The position numbers and the translations under genes are program-made. This document shows, piece after piece, positions 34,191-43,186 of a stretch of 64,000 bases of DNA; the stretch's first letter is position 1; each line of letters begins with the position of its first letter. Where the stretch lies: NCBI RefSeq assembly GCF_041435495.1, contig NZ_CP108644.1:4449501-4513500 (forward strand). Direction: 5' to 3'. Origin of the DNA: Streptomyces sp. NBC_01116. GTDB lineage: Bacteria; Actinomycetota; Actinomycetes; Streptomycetales; Streptomycetaceae. The notes beneath the pieces are model-generated. The model made no database searches. It saw only the letters and a program-made list of their open reading frames with translations, and was not told where the DNA came from.

Positions 34191-34208
34191 ACTGACCGGT
34201 CGGTCAGT
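34191..34208. promoter_or_regulatory. TetR-type operator-like palindrome
   Basis: ACTGACCGGTCGGTCAGT has two perfect 8-base arms around a 2-base centre, typical of TetR-family sites. No TetR gene is encoded in the window. It is about 190-207 bases upstream of the MerR start and 230 upstream of the XRE start. Confidence 0.6.
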
Positions 34209-34397
34209 GACCTGCCGGAGTGCGTCCACCGTGCCCTTCCCGGTGGTCCAAACCTGTTCCGGCCGCGATAGACATGACCTTGCCCGGCGATTAGGGTTTC
34301 TTGTGCAGTCACGTGAAACAGGTGTACGCAGCAGAGGCGCACCCCGCAGGCGTACGGCGCCCGGCTCCTCCGGTCGCGCGTGACGGAAGAGGTGCAG

Positions 34398-34745
34398 ATG
34401 CCCCCGGAGACCCCCTCGCACGCCACCGGCCGGCTCGACGACGACGATTACCCCGCCTACACGATGGGGCGAGCCGCGGAGATGATCGGTGCGACGCCGG
34501 GGTTCCTGCGGGCGATCGGCGAAGCCCGGCTGATCACCCCCCTGCGGTCCGAGGGCGGCCACCGCCGCTACTCCCGCTACCAGTTGCGCATCGCCGCCCG
34601 CGCCCGCGACCTGGTCGACGCCGGCACGCCCATCGAGGCCGCCTGCCGCATCGTCATCCTGGAGGACCAGCTGGAGGAGGCGCTCCGCCTCAACGAGGAG
34701 CTGCGCGGCCGGTCCGCCCGCTCCGGCGGCCCGGCCGAGCGCTGA
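34398..34745 (+). CDS. MerR-family transcriptional regulator
   Basis: A 115-residue regulator with a MerR winged helix: YTMGRAAEMIGATPGFLRAI, RLITPLRSEGGHRRYSRYQL, then a short dimerisation helix EDQLEEALRLNEELRGRSAR. No effector-binding Cys are present. ATG 34398 follows AAGAGG; a GTG 18 bases upstream is in frame without a ribosome site. It precedes the cold-shock gene. Confidence 0.88.
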   Translation: MPPETPSHATGRLDDDDYPAYTMGRAAEMIGATPGFLRAIGEARLITPLRSEGGHRRYSRYQLRIAARARDLVDAGTPIEAACRIVILEDQLEEALRLNEELRGRSARSGGPAER

Positions 34746-35094
34746 CGGGCGCCGGCGGGCGCCGCGCCGCAGGTCGCGCGGGTCTCGCGCGACCCCGGGG
34801 AGATATCTGCAATCGTCAGCACAGAATTTCGCGCAATGTGCGATGAGGCTTTTCTCTTCCCGGTCTGTTCCGACGCGGCCGGTGATATTAGGCACCCGCC
34901 TCTCCCGGTCCCATCGTGCTAGTGTTGATCTCAGTTGCAGTTGTGGTTCCCAAAAACTTCAAGTGTTCTTGCCGGTCAGATGTCGGCGGGCACACTTTTG
35001 TATTTCCGGTGTTTTTCCGGACGGGGTAATCATCGCGGCGACGTGGGGTCCGCACAGTGTGGACCCGCGGGCTCTGCCCCTAAGGAGATATGAC
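34746..35094 (+). promoter_or_regulatory. AT-richer leader and promoter region of the cold-shock gene
   Basis: These 349 bases hold no gene. The part 34805-35040 is clearly less GC-rich than its surroundings (for example TTCGCGCAATGTGCGATGAG and TTTTGTATTTCCGG). A long structured 5' leader is typical of cspA-type genes. I cannot place a start point. The region ends with TAAGGAG before the ATG. Confidence 0.45.
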
Positions 35095-35298
35095 ATGGCT
35101 ACTGGCACCGTGAAGTGGTTCAACGCGGAAAAGGGCTTCGGCTTCATCGAGCAGGACGGCGGCGGCGCCGACGTCTTCGCCCACTACTCCAACATCGCCG
35201 CCTCCGGCTTCCGTGAGCTGCAGGAGGGCCAGAAGGTGAACTTCGACGTCACGCAGGGCCAGAAGGGCCCGCAGGCCGAGAACATCACCCCCGCCTGA
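35095..35298 (+). CDS. Cold-shock protein, CspA family
   Basis: A 67-residue single cold-shock domain: MATGTVKWFNAEKGFGFIEQ with RNP1, then DVFAHYSNIAASGFRELQEG with RNP2. It is an RNA/DNA chaperone that melts mRNA structure. AAGGAG precedes the ATG. It is followed by a perfect terminator hairpin and, 245 bases on, a DEAD-box helicase, matching the S. coelicolor SCO5921-SCO5918 order as I recall it. Confidence 0.97.
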   Translation: MATGTVKWFNAEKGFGFIEQDGGGADVFAHYSNIAASGFRELQEGQKVNFDVTQGQKGPQAENITPA

Positions 35299-35322
35299 TC
35301 ACTCAGGCAGCACGGCGCAGCT

Positions 35323-35350
35323 GGGGCCCGCACCTAGGGGTGCGGGCCCC
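35323..35350 (+). terminator. Strong hairpin terminator after the cold-shock gene
   Basis: Perfect 12-bp arms GGGGCCCGCACC (35323-35334) and GGTGCGGGCCCC (35339-35350) around a TAGG loop. No T-run follows, as usual in high-GC actinomycetes. Confidence 0.9.
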
Positions 35351-35543
35351 GGCTCGTTGTCGTTTCCGGGGCCCGCTCTGCGCGCCCCCCGACGGAGCCG
35401 CGTCCGGTGAAGCTTTTCCCGGCGGCCGGGCTTCGTTTTCTTTTGTCATTTCATCGGCTCGTTCTTGCGATTCTGGGTGCCGTTCACGGTCGCTTCCCGA
35501 AAAAGAATCCCTCGATACGTGCCCCATCGAGGAAAGGTTCTGA

Positions 35544-37115
35544 ATGAACCGCGAACGCACGCCCCGCTCGAACGACCGATTTTCCCGCACCCGCTCCGGC
35601 GGCGCGCCCCGCTACTCCGGTGGCGGCGGCGGCGGCGAGCGCCGCGCCGCGGGCTTCGGCGGCGGTCCCAAGCGCTCCGGCGGCTCCGGCCGGTCCGGTG
35701 GCTACGGCCGCCGCTCCGCCTCCGGCGTCAAGGGCGAGTTCGCCCTGCCCGTGACCGTCACCCCGGCCCTCCCCGCCGTCGAGACCTTCGGCGAGCTGGA
35801 GATGCCCGCACCGCTGAAGGCGGCGCTGGTCGCCGAGGGCATGACCGTGCCCTTCCCGATCCAGGCGGCCACCCTGCCGAACTCGCTGGCCGGCCGGGAC
35901 GTCCTGGGCCGCGGCCGCACCGGCTCGGGCAAGACGCTCGCCTTCGGCCTCGCGCTGCTGGCCCGCACCGCCGGCCGCCGCGCCGACGCCAAGCGCCCGC
36001 TCGCCCTGGTCCTCGTCCCCACCCGGGAGCTGGCCCAGCAGGTCACCGACGCGCTCACCCCGTACGCCCGGTCGCTGAAGCTGCGCATCGCCACCGTGGT
36101 CGGCGGCATGTCCATCGGCCGCCAGGCCAGCGCGCTGCGCGGTGGCTCCGAGGTCGTCGTCGCGACGCCGGGCCGCCTCAAGGACCTGATCGAGCGCGGC
36201 GACTGCCGGCTGGACCGGGTCACCATCACCGTCCTCGACGAGGCCGACCAGATGGCCGACATGGGCTTCATGCCGCAGGTCACCGAGCTGCTCGACCAGG
36301 TGAACCCGGACGGGCAGCGGATGCTCTTCTCGGCCACCCTGGACCGCAACGTCGACCTGCTGGTCCGGACGTACCTGAAGGACCCGGTCGTGCACTCCGT
36401 CGACCCGGCCGCCGGCGCCGTCACGACGATGGAGCACCACGTCCTGTACGTCCAGGGCGCGGACAAGTACGCCACCACGACGGAGATCGCGGCCCGCGAC
36501 GGCCGCGTGATCATGTTCCTGGACACCAAGCACGCGGTGGACAAGCTCACCGACCACCTGCTGCACAGCGGGGTCCGGGCGGCGGCGCTGCACGGCGGCA
36601 AGTCCCAGCCGCAGCGCACCCGCACCCTGGAGCGCTTCAAGACCGGGCACGTCACGGTGCTGGTCGCCACCAACGTCGCGGCGCGCGGCATCCACGTCGA
36701 CAACCTCGACCTGGTCGTCAACGTGGACCCGCCGAGCGACCACAAGGACTACCTGCACCGCGGCGGCCGTACCGCCCGCGCCGGGGAGTCCGGCAGCGTC
36801 GTCACGCTGGTGCTGCCCAACCAGCGCCGCGAGATGACCCGGCTGATGGCGGACGCCGGGATCACCCCGCAGATCGCCCAGGTGCGCTCCGGCGAGGCCG
36901 AGCTGAGCCGGATCACCGGTGCGCAGGCCCCCTCCGGCGTCCCGGTCGTCATCTCCGCCCCGGCCAAGGAGCGCGGCAGCGGCCGCGGCGGCGCGTTCAT
37001 GGGCCGCGGCACCAAGCGCGGCGGCGTGGCCCCGGCCCGGCGCCGCGGTCCCGGCGTGCCGACGCCCGAGGCCCGTGCGGCCGCGGCGCAGCGCCGGAAC
37101 AACCGCGCCGCGTGA
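35544..37115 (+). CDS. DEAD-box ATP-dependent RNA helicase
   Basis: A 523-residue helicase with a Gly/Arg/Ser-rich N-terminus (residues 1-65), then Q-motif region PFPIQAATLPNSLAGRDVLG, motif I GRGRTGSGKT, motif II VLDEAD, motif III SAT, and motif VI HRGGRTARAG. A basic Gly-rich tail (residues 470-523) likely binds RNA. GAGGAAAGG precedes the ATG. Probable role: RNA remodelling in cold adaptation with the neighbouring Csp. Confidence 0.97.
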   Translation: MNRERTPRSNDRFSRTRSGGAPRYSGGGGGGERRAAGFGGGPKRSGGSGRSGGYGRRSASGVKGEFALPVTVTPALPAVETFGELEMPAPLKAALVAEGMTVPFPIQAATLPNSLAGRDVLGRGRTGSGKTLAFGLALLARTAGRRADAKRPLALVLVPTRELAQQVTDALTPYARSLKLRIATVVGGMSIGRQASALRGGSEVVVATPGRLKDLIERGDCRLDRVTITVLDEADQMADMGFMPQVTELLDQVNPDGQRMLFSATLDRNVDLLVRTYLKDPVVHSVDPAAGAVTTMEHHVLYVQGADKYATTTEIAARDGRVIMFLDTKHAVDKLTDHLLHSGVRAAALHGGKSQPQRTRTLERFKTGHVTVLVATNVAARGIHVDNLDLVVNVDPPSDHKDYLHRGGRTARAGESGSVVTLVLPNQRREMTRLMADAGITPQIAQVRSGEAELSRITGAQAPSGVPVVISAPAKERGSGRGGAFMGRGTKRGGVAPARRRGPGVPTPEARAAAAQRRNNRAA

Positions 37116-37120
37116 TCCGT

Positions 37121-37146
37121 GCGGCCGGCGGTCCGCCGCCGGCCGC
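37121..37146 (+). terminator. Hairpin terminator after the helicase gene
   Basis: GCGGCCGGCGG (37121-37131), a 4-base loop, and CCGCCGGCCGC (37136-37146) pair perfectly, beginning six bases after the helicase stop codon. Confidence 0.85.
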
Positions 37147-37264
37147 CCCGCACGCCCGGCGATCCCCTCGCCGGCGCGTGCACCGGGCCCCTCGCCCGGC
37201 CCCCCTCAAGTCCCCTCCGTGCACTCGACACATCACCCGTGCACTCGATCCCTGTTGAGGAACC

Positions 37265-37627
37265 ATGCGCTGTGTCATCGCCCGCTTCCCCTTCGATCTG
37301 TTCAAGAACGAGGTGGAGGACTCGATGAAGGGCATCAAGCCCGAACCCGTCACCGGCGACGCGGTGGTCATCAGCCGCCGGGTCTACCCCGTCAAGCAGG
37401 TGGGTGAGGTCATCACCCGGCAGGACCGCCGGGACTTCAGCTCCGCCGAGGTGGTCCGGGCGCTGTCCAAGCTCGGCTTCACCTGCCGTACCGCCGAGTC
37501 GGCCGTGCCCGCGCCGGCCCCCGCCCGTACCCCGCTGGAGACGGCCTCCGCGCTCCTGGGGACTCCGGCCGAGGCGCGGAGCGAGGCTCCCGGAGCGGTG
37601 TCCGCCCCCCGGGCCGACGGGGTCTGA
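37265..37627 (+). CDS. SCO5918-family protein
   Basis: A 120-residue protein. Residues 1-75 (MRCVIARFPFDLFKNEVEDS, VVISRRVYPVKQVGEVITRQ, RALSKLGFTCR) match the small Streptomyces family named after SCO5918 that follows the DEAD-box helicase. The C-terminal 45 residues are Ala/Pro-rich and variable. Function unknown; synteny suggests a link to cold or RNA metabolism. Confidence 0.85.
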   Translation: MRCVIARFPFDLFKNEVEDSMKGIKPEPVTGDAVVISRRVYPVKQVGEVITRQDRRDFSSAEVVRALSKLGFTCRTAESAVPAPAPARTPLETASALLGTPAEARSEAPGAVSAPRADGV

Positions 37628-37640
37628 GACCCGCCTCCCC

Positions 37641-37673
37641 GCCCCGCGACGCCGACTTCGGGCGTCGCGGGGC
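37641..37673 (+). terminator. Hairpin terminator after the SCO5918-type gene
   Basis: GCCCCGCGACGCC (37641-37653) pairs perfectly over 13 bases with GGCGTCGCGGGGC (37661-37673) around a 7-base loop. It lies immediately before the next small gene, which must therefore read through or start inside this spacer. Confidence 0.9.
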
Positions 37674-37690
37674 GTGCGATGATCGCCGCC

Positions 37691-37891
37691 ATGATGAGGA
37701 AGCTGATCGCGTTGGTCGCGTTGGAGGTGGCGTTCGTGCTGCCCGCCCACGCCGCGCACGCCGACGAGACGCACACCAACGCCCACAACGGTCCGCAGGT
37801 GGCCCTGATCTCGACGGGTCAGATCGACGATCCGCTGGAGGACGTGCTGGAGCACGTCGCGGTCCTCGGCCACAACATCATCGTGGACTGA
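37691..37891 (+). CDS. Small secreted peptide of unknown function
   Basis: A 66-residue protein with a signal peptide (MMRKLIALVALEVAFVLPAH, cleavage after AHA), leaving about 45 residues: ETHTNAHNGPQVALISTGQI, then DDPLEDVLEHVAVLGHNIIV. No cysteines. ATG 37679, 37691 or 37694 are possible; none has a Shine-Dalgarno. The mature part looks conserved among Streptomyces small secreted proteins. Function unknown. Confidence 0.65.
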   Translation: MMRKLIALVALEVAFVLPAHAAHADETHTNAHNGPQVALISTGQIDDPLEDVLEHVAVLGHNIIVD

Positions 37892-37961
37892 CCTCCCCCG
37901 GAACCCCCGGCCCCCCGGAACCTTCCCCCGAACCTTCCCCGTCTTCCGGCCGTTCGGCGTC

Positions 37962-39047
37962 TCAGGACGCGCGGGCGGCCGGTGGCTTCTGCCGGGCCCA
38001 CTCCATGCGCGGCTCCAGCAGCGGACGCAGGAGCCGCCGGACCGGGGGCGTGCACAGCAGGGTGATCATGACGACCGCGCCCAGCGTGACGGCGACCGTG
38101 CCCAGCGTGGTGTCGAAGAACGGGTCGTCGTAGAAGCCGCCGTACTGCAGCCCCCGGACGACGAAGCCGTGGAGCAGATACCCGTACAGCGTGCAGGTGC
38201 CGAGCGTGGTCATCCAGCTGTGGCCCTTGGGCACCCAGGCGAGGAAGCACGCGCCCAGCACGACCGCGGCCACGAACAGCAGGACCGTGGCGGTCGGGCC
38301 CGTCCACTCGGCGACGTCCAGCTTCTCGGTGCTGTTCTTCCGGAAGAACCACGAGGTCGAGGTCCGGGGCACCAGCCAGTAGGCCAGCAGCATCCCGGCC
38401 ACGAACACCGGCACCGAGACGACCCGCACCCAGGTGGAGCGGAGAGCCGCGAAGTGCTCCGGGCGCAGCCGCAGGCCGAGCACGTAGAACGGCAGGAACT
38501 GCAGGATGCGCTGGATCTGCAGGCTCCCGTCGGCGGCCGGAGACACCGTCGCCAGGGCGGCGATGGCGACGGAGACCAGCACCGGGAAGCGCACGGACTG
38601 CCACACCGGGGTCGACAGCCGCCAGAAGAACAGGGCGGGCAGGAACCACAGCAGCCAGTAGGGCTGAAGCAGCGAGAGCGCGTAGTCCGGGTCGTGTGCC
38701 GCCCGTTGGAAGAGCGTGTACAGGATCTCGAACAGGACATAGGGCACCAGTAGACTGGTGACCAGCTTCCACACCCGGTCCGGCCGCAGTTCGAAGTTCC
38801 GCGAGAAGTAGCCCGCTATCAGGATGAACACCGGCATGTGGAACGTGTAGACGAAGGTGTACGCGGCTTCCACGAGGCGGCCGGAGGGCAGGGGCTCCCA
38901 CGCGTGCCCGATCGCCACCAGCACGATCGCCAGGTACTTCGCGTTGTCGAAGAAGTGGTCCCGGCCGCCGGACGGCGGCTTTCCGGTCGCCGGGGCGCCG
39001 GCAGCGGCGGTGGGGTGCGGCTGCTCGGAGGTGAGGGGGGAAGGCAT
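37962..39047 (-). CDS. Acyltransferase 3 family integral membrane protein
   Basis: A 361-residue protein with about ten TM helices. The N-terminal FDNAKYLAIVLVAIGHAWEP holds the family His-type motif, followed by FVYTFHMPVFILIAGYFSR. Such enzymes O-acylate sugars or envelope polymers. The transfer target is unknown. It lies 50 bases downstream of the end of the MMPL gene on the same strand only by proximity: its own start faces that gene's stop region. Confidence 0.9.
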   Translation of the reverse strand: MPSPLTSEQPHPTAAAGAPATGKPPSGGRDHFFDNAKYLAIVLVAIGHAWEPLPSGRLVEAAYTFVYTFHMPVFILIAGYFSRNFELRPDRVWKLVTSLLVPYVLFEILYTLFQRAAHDPDYALSLLQPYWLLWFLPALFFWRLSTPVWQSVRFPVLVSVAIAALATVSPAADGSLQIQRILQFLPFYVLGLRLRPEHFAALRSTWVRVVSVPVFVAGMLLAYWLVPRTSTSWFFRKNSTEKLDVAEWTGPTATVLLFVAAVVLGACFLAWVPKGHSWMTTLGTCTLYGYLLHGFVVRGLQYGGFYDDPFFDTTLGTVAVTLGAVVMITLLCTPPVRRLLRPLLEPRMEWARQKPPAARAS

Positions 39048-39097
39048 TCTGACACCCTAGAACGCGGAGGCGTTCCTTCCGCCCACTGTGGCGCTCA

Positions 39098-41365
39098 TCA
39101 CCTTCGCGCGACCCGCTCGGACGGCTCGGCGTCCCCCTCGGCGTCCAGGTGCGGCAGGATCCGGTCCAGCGGGCCCGGGATCCACCACGCGGCCCGGCCC
39201 AGCAGGGTCATCACCGCGGGGACCAGCAGCAGCCGTACGACGGTGGCGTCGATGAGCACGCTGGCGGCCAGCCCGAGTCCCAGCATCTTCACCACGATGT
39301 TGTCGCTGATGACGAACGCGGCGAAGACGCTCACCATGATCAGCGCCGCGCAGGTGATGACCCGGGCGGTGATCTCCAGCGCGTGCGCCACGCTCGCGCG
39401 CGGGTCCCCGGTGCGCACCCACGCCTCGTGGATGCGGGAGAGCAGGAAGATCTCGTAGTCCATGCTCAGCCCGAAGACGATCGCGAACATCATCATCGGC
39501 ACGTAGCTCTCGATCGGGACGTCGCCGGACACCCCCAGGGCCGGGCCGCCCCAGCCCCACTGGAAGACGGCCACCACGACCCCGTACGAGGCGGCGATCG
39601 ACAGGACGTTGAGCACGGCGGCCTTCACCGCGACGAGCAGGCCCCGGAAGACGGCCAGGATCACCAGGAACGCCAGGCCCACGACGACCGCGATGATCAG
39701 TGGCAGCCGGCTGGAGACGATGTCCAGGAAGTCGACCTGGGCGGCGGTCGTGCCGGTGACGTAGGTGCTCGCGTCGTAGCCGGAGACGGCCTGCGGCAGG
39801 ACGTCGTCGGTGAGCCGGTTCGTCAGGGAGGTGGTGCGCCCGTCCTGCGGGGCGGCCACCGAGTAGGCGGTGGCGGTCAGCACGTCACCGTCCGACGTGG
39901 CGGTGAGCGAGGTGATCACCGCCGCGTCCGGTACGCCGGTCAGCGCCTTCCGCGCCTGGTCGGCGAGGGCGGAGCGGTCGGAGGAGGACACCTCGCTCTG
40001 GTCGATGACGAGGGTCAGCGGGCCGTTGGAGCCGGGGCCGAAGGCGGTGGACATCAGGTCGAAGGCGCGTCGGTCGGTGAACGACTTCGGGTCGGCCCCG
40101 TCGCCGATGTGGCCGAGCTGGATGAAGAAGACGGGGAAGGACAGGACGGCCAGCAGCACCACCCCGCCGGCCAGGAACCACCAGGGCCGCCGCTCCACCC
40201 GCTGCGCGTACCGGTGCCAGCCGCCGGGTTCGGCACCTTCGGTGGCCGGTACGGTCTCGGCCACCGGCTTCCGGACGCGCACCCGGTCGATGCGGCGGCC
40301 GATGAGACCGAGCGCCGCCGGTACGAGGGTGAGGGCGCCGAGCACCGCGGTGACGACGGTGACCGCCGCGGCGAGGCCGAGCTTGCCGATGAACCCGATG
40401 CCGGAGACCCACAGGCCCGACAGCGCGATGATCACCGTGCAGCCGGAGAGCAGCACCGCGTGCCCGCTGGTGGCGGCGGCGTTCCCGGCGGCGGTCACCG
40501 GGTCCCGGCCGTCGACGAGGTTCTGCCGGTGGCGGGTGACCAGGAAGAGGGCGTAGTCGATGCCGACGCCGATGCCGATCATCGTGGCGAGCGTCGGGGA
40601 GACGGTCGCGAAGGTCGCGGCGGCGGCCAGCAGCCCCAGCAGCGTGAGCCCGCACAGGGCACAGACCAGCGCGGTGACCAGCGGCAGCAGGGCGGCCAGC
40701 AGGCTGCCGAAGCCGATCAGCAGGACCACGATCGCCACCCCGAAGCCGATCGCCTCGCTGGTGCGGTCGTCCGGCTCGGGCCGGGCCAGCTCGCCGAGCG
40801 ATCCGCCGTACTCCACCGTGACCCCGGCCGACCGCAGCGGCTGCACCGCGTCGTCGACCCCGTCGAGATAGGACGGGTCGAGCGTGGAGGGCTGCACGCT
40901 GAAGCGGACGGTGATGTAGGCGGTCTTCTGGTCCGTGGAGAGCGGCCCCGTGTTCGGGTCGGGCGGCGGGGGCGGGGTGGACCCGGACGGCGGCAGCGGG
41001 TTCTGCGCGGACAGCACGTCGGGGAGCTTCTGGAGGTCGGTGACGGCGGTGGCGACCTGGTCGGAGAAGGAGGTGAGCGGCTTGTCCGCGTCGTGCAGCA
41101 CCACCTGCGCGCTGTACCCGCCCGCCGAGGGGGCGTGCGCCTTCAGGACGTCGAGGCCGTCCTGGGACTGGGTGCCGGGCAGCGAGAAGTCGTCGGAGTA
41201 GTCGCCGCCGTACGCGTGCTGGAGGACCTGGAGCCCGGCGAGCGCGGCCACCCACAGGACGAGGACGGTCACGAAGTGCCGGGCGCACCACTCGCCGGTG
41301 CGGCGCAGCGCTCCCCGGCGGTGTGCGGTGTCCTCCCCGCCGGTGGGGGCCTGTGACGAGGGCAT
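39098..41365 (-). CDS. MMPL-family RND-type transporter
   Basis: A 755-residue transporter with the twin-half MMPL plan: one N-terminal TM (residues 30-48), a periplasmic-type loop (to about 200), five TMs (205-345), a second TM near 395, a second loop and five C-terminal TMs (560-725). The family signature GIGVGIDYALFLVTRHR is present in the first half and GLSMDYEIFLLSRIHEAW in the second. Actinobacterial members export lipids or drugs. ATG 41365 chosen after AGGAAG; longer upstream reading looks non-coding. Confidence 0.93.
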   Translation of the reverse strand: MPSSQAPTGGEDTAHRRGALRRTGEWCARHFVTVLVLWVAALAGLQVLQHAYGGDYSDDFSLPGTQSQDGLDVLKAHAPSAGGYSAQVVLHDADKPLTSFSDQVATAVTDLQKLPDVLSAQNPLPPSGSTPPPPPDPNTGPLSTDQKTAYITVRFSVQPSTLDPSYLDGVDDAVQPLRSAGVTVEYGGSLGELARPEPDDRTSEAIGFGVAIVVLLIGFGSLLAALLPLVTALVCALCGLTLLGLLAAAATFATVSPTLATMIGIGVGIDYALFLVTRHRQNLVDGRDPVTAAGNAAATSGHAVLLSGCTVIIALSGLWVSGIGFIGKLGLAAAVTVVTAVLGALTLVPAALGLIGRRIDRVRVRKPVAETVPATEGAEPGGWHRYAQRVERRPWWFLAGGVVLLAVLSFPVFFIQLGHIGDGADPKSFTDRRAFDLMSTAFGPGSNGPLTLVIDQSEVSSSDRSALADQARKALTGVPDAAVITSLTATSDGDVLTATAYSVAAPQDGRTTSLTNRLTDDVLPQAVSGYDASTYVTGTTAAQVDFLDIVSSRLPLIIAVVVGLAFLVILAVFRGLLVAVKAAVLNVLSIAASYGVVVAVFQWGWGGPALGVSGDVPIESYVPMMMFAIVFGLSMDYEIFLLSRIHEAWVRTGDPRASVAHALEITARVITCAALIMVSVFAAFVISDNIVVKMLGLGLAASVLIDATVVRLLLVPAVMTLLGRAAWWIPGPLDRILPHLDAEGDAEPSERVARR

Positions 41366-41607
41366 GCGGTGCCTGCTTCCTGCCCGTTCCGGCGTGAGGT
41401 CCTCGGCCGAGACGCTTCGGACTTCGCATTCAACGGCTTCGGCCGCCGGCCGGCACGCCGGTGCGGGGGAACGGGTGACGACTGCGGCGGGGGCTGTCAG
41501 GGGGGTGGGCAGGAGGGTGGTCCCGGGGGTGGTCCTGCGGATGTCCCCACCCCGGTCCACCGGGCTCCCGGATGGGCATCGCTCCCCGCTTCGACAAGGC
41601 TTCGTCC

Positions 41608-43149
41608 ATGACGAATTGGACCCGGAAGGCCTTACTCCTCACCGTCTCCGCCGCCGCGGCCGGGACGCTGACCGCCGTCGGCACACCCGTGGCGCACGGC
41701 CGCCCGGCGGGCCCGGCCACCCCGCCGATCGGCTGGGGGCCCTGCGCCCCGATCGCGGGGACGCCCGCCCCCGACGGGCAGCAGTGCGGGACGCTCCGCG
41801 TTCCGCTGGACTACCGCGTCCCCGGCGGGCGCACCGTCGACGTGGCGGTCACCCGGCTGCGCACCGACCGGCCCGAGGCCCGGCGCGGGACGCTGGTGGT
41901 GATCCCCGGCGGCCCCGGCTCCTCGGGGATCCAGCGCCTCGCGCAGAAGGGCGAGGCGCTACGGGCGGCGACCGAGGGGGCGTACGACCTGGTCAGCCTG
42001 GATCCGCGCGGGGTCGGCCGGTCCACCCGGGCGGGCTGCGGGATCCCGGCGGCGGACCGGCACCTGGTGACACTGCGCTCCTGGCCCGCGGCGGACGGCT
42101 CGATCACGGAGAACGTCGAACGCGCCCGCCGCACCGCGCACGCGTGCGCCCGCGCCGGCGGCCCGGAGCTGCGGTCCTTCACCACCCGGAACGAGGTCCG
42201 CGACATCGACCGCCTCCGTGCCGCCCTGGGCGAGCGGAAGCTGTCCGTCTGGGGCTCCTCGTACGGGAGTTACGTCGGGGCCGTGTACGCGCAGGAGCAC
42301 CCGCGCCGCGTCGACCGGCTGGTCCTGGACAGCACCGGCGACCCGGACCCGGCGCGGGTGGCGTACGGCTGGCTGTCCAACATGGCGCCGGGCGCCGCGG
42401 ACCGCTTCCCGGACTTCGCGGCGTGGGCGGCGGACCCCGCCCGGGACGCCGAGGGGCTCCGGCTGGCCCGGCACGCCGAGGGCGTGGAGCCGCTGTTCCT
42501 CGCGCTGGCCCGGGAGCTGGACCGTGCGCCGAGGGAGTCGGACGTGCCCGGTGTCCCGCTGACCGGGATCCGGCTGCGGCAGGCGCTCCAGCTCGCCCTG
42601 TACAGCGACTCCGCGTTCGCCCCGCTGGCCCGGCTGATCCGGTCGGCGCAGGACCCGGAGGCCCGTCCGGCGCTGCCCCGGGAGCTCGCGGGCGCGCTGC
42701 CGGACGAGGACGCGGCGCTGACGATGGCGGTGGTCTGCAACGACGTGCGCTGGCCGGGGCCGGCCTCCGGGTACGCCGGCCGGGTCGCCGCCGACCGGGC
42801 GCGCCATCCGCTGACGGGCGGGATGCCGGTGAATATCACCCCGTGCGCCTTCTGGAAGTACGACGAGGAGCCGCGGCCCGCCCGGATCACCGACGAGGGC
42901 CCCTCGAACGTCCTGATGATCCAGAGCCTGCGCGACCCGGCCACCCCGCTGGCCGGGGCCCTGAAGATGCGGGCGGCGCTCGGCGACCGGGCCAGGATGG
43001 TCACCGTCGGACAGGGCGGGCACGGGATGTACCTGGGCAACGGCAACGCCTGTGGCGACCGGGTGGTCAGCGACTTCCTGGTGACCGGGGAGCGGCCCGC
43101 CCGGGATGCCCACTGCCCGGACCGGGCTGCGTCCGACAGGGTGTCATAA
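41608..43149 (+). CDS. Secreted tripeptidyl-aminopeptidase-like alpha/beta hydrolase
   Basis: A 513-residue exported hydrolase with a signal peptide (residues 1-33). The nucleophile elbow WGSSYGSYVG holds Ser near 218; the C-terminal TAP domain gives Asp in QSLRDPATPLAG and His in GQGGHGMYLG. VVIPGGPGSSG is the oxyanion loop. Homologues trim N-terminal tripeptides from extracellular proteins in Streptomyces. It is followed 37 bases on by an antiporter gene, likely independent. Confidence 0.92.
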   Translation: MTNWTRKALLLTVSAAAAGTLTAVGTPVAHGRPAGPATPPIGWGPCAPIAGTPAPDGQQCGTLRVPLDYRVPGGRTVDVAVTRLRTDRPEARRGTLVVIPGGPGSSGIQRLAQKGEALRAATEGAYDLVSLDPRGVGRSTRAGCGIPAADRHLVTLRSWPAADGSITENVERARRTAHACARAGGPELRSFTTRNEVRDIDRLRAALGERKLSVWGSSYGSYVGAVYAQEHPRRVDRLVLDSTGDPDPARVAYGWLSNMAPGAADRFPDFAAWAADPARDAEGLRLARHAEGVEPLFLALARELDRAPRESDVPGVPLTGIRLRQALQLALYSDSAFAPLARLIRSAQDPEARPALPRELAGALPDEDAALTMAVVCNDVRWPGPASGYAGRVAADRARHPLTGGMPVNITPCAFWKYDEEPRPARITDEGPSNVLMIQSLRDPATPLAGALKMRAALGDRARMVTVGQGGHGMYLGNGNACGDRVVSDFLVTGERPARDAHCPDRAASDRVS

Positions 43150-43186
43150 CGGATGATTCCGGGGTGTTCCTTGCTATACACGAGCG

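Noticed and set aside
34074..34271. Small rightward ORF in the XRE-MerR gap
   Set aside because: It spans the perfect hairpin and palindrome, lacks a ribosome site and has an Arg/Pro/Gly composition typical of non-coding high-GC DNA.
39149..41356. A 735-codon rightward open frame full of Gly, Arg and Gln
   Set aside because: Antisense to the MMPL transporter gene, whose TM pattern and motifs are unambiguous.
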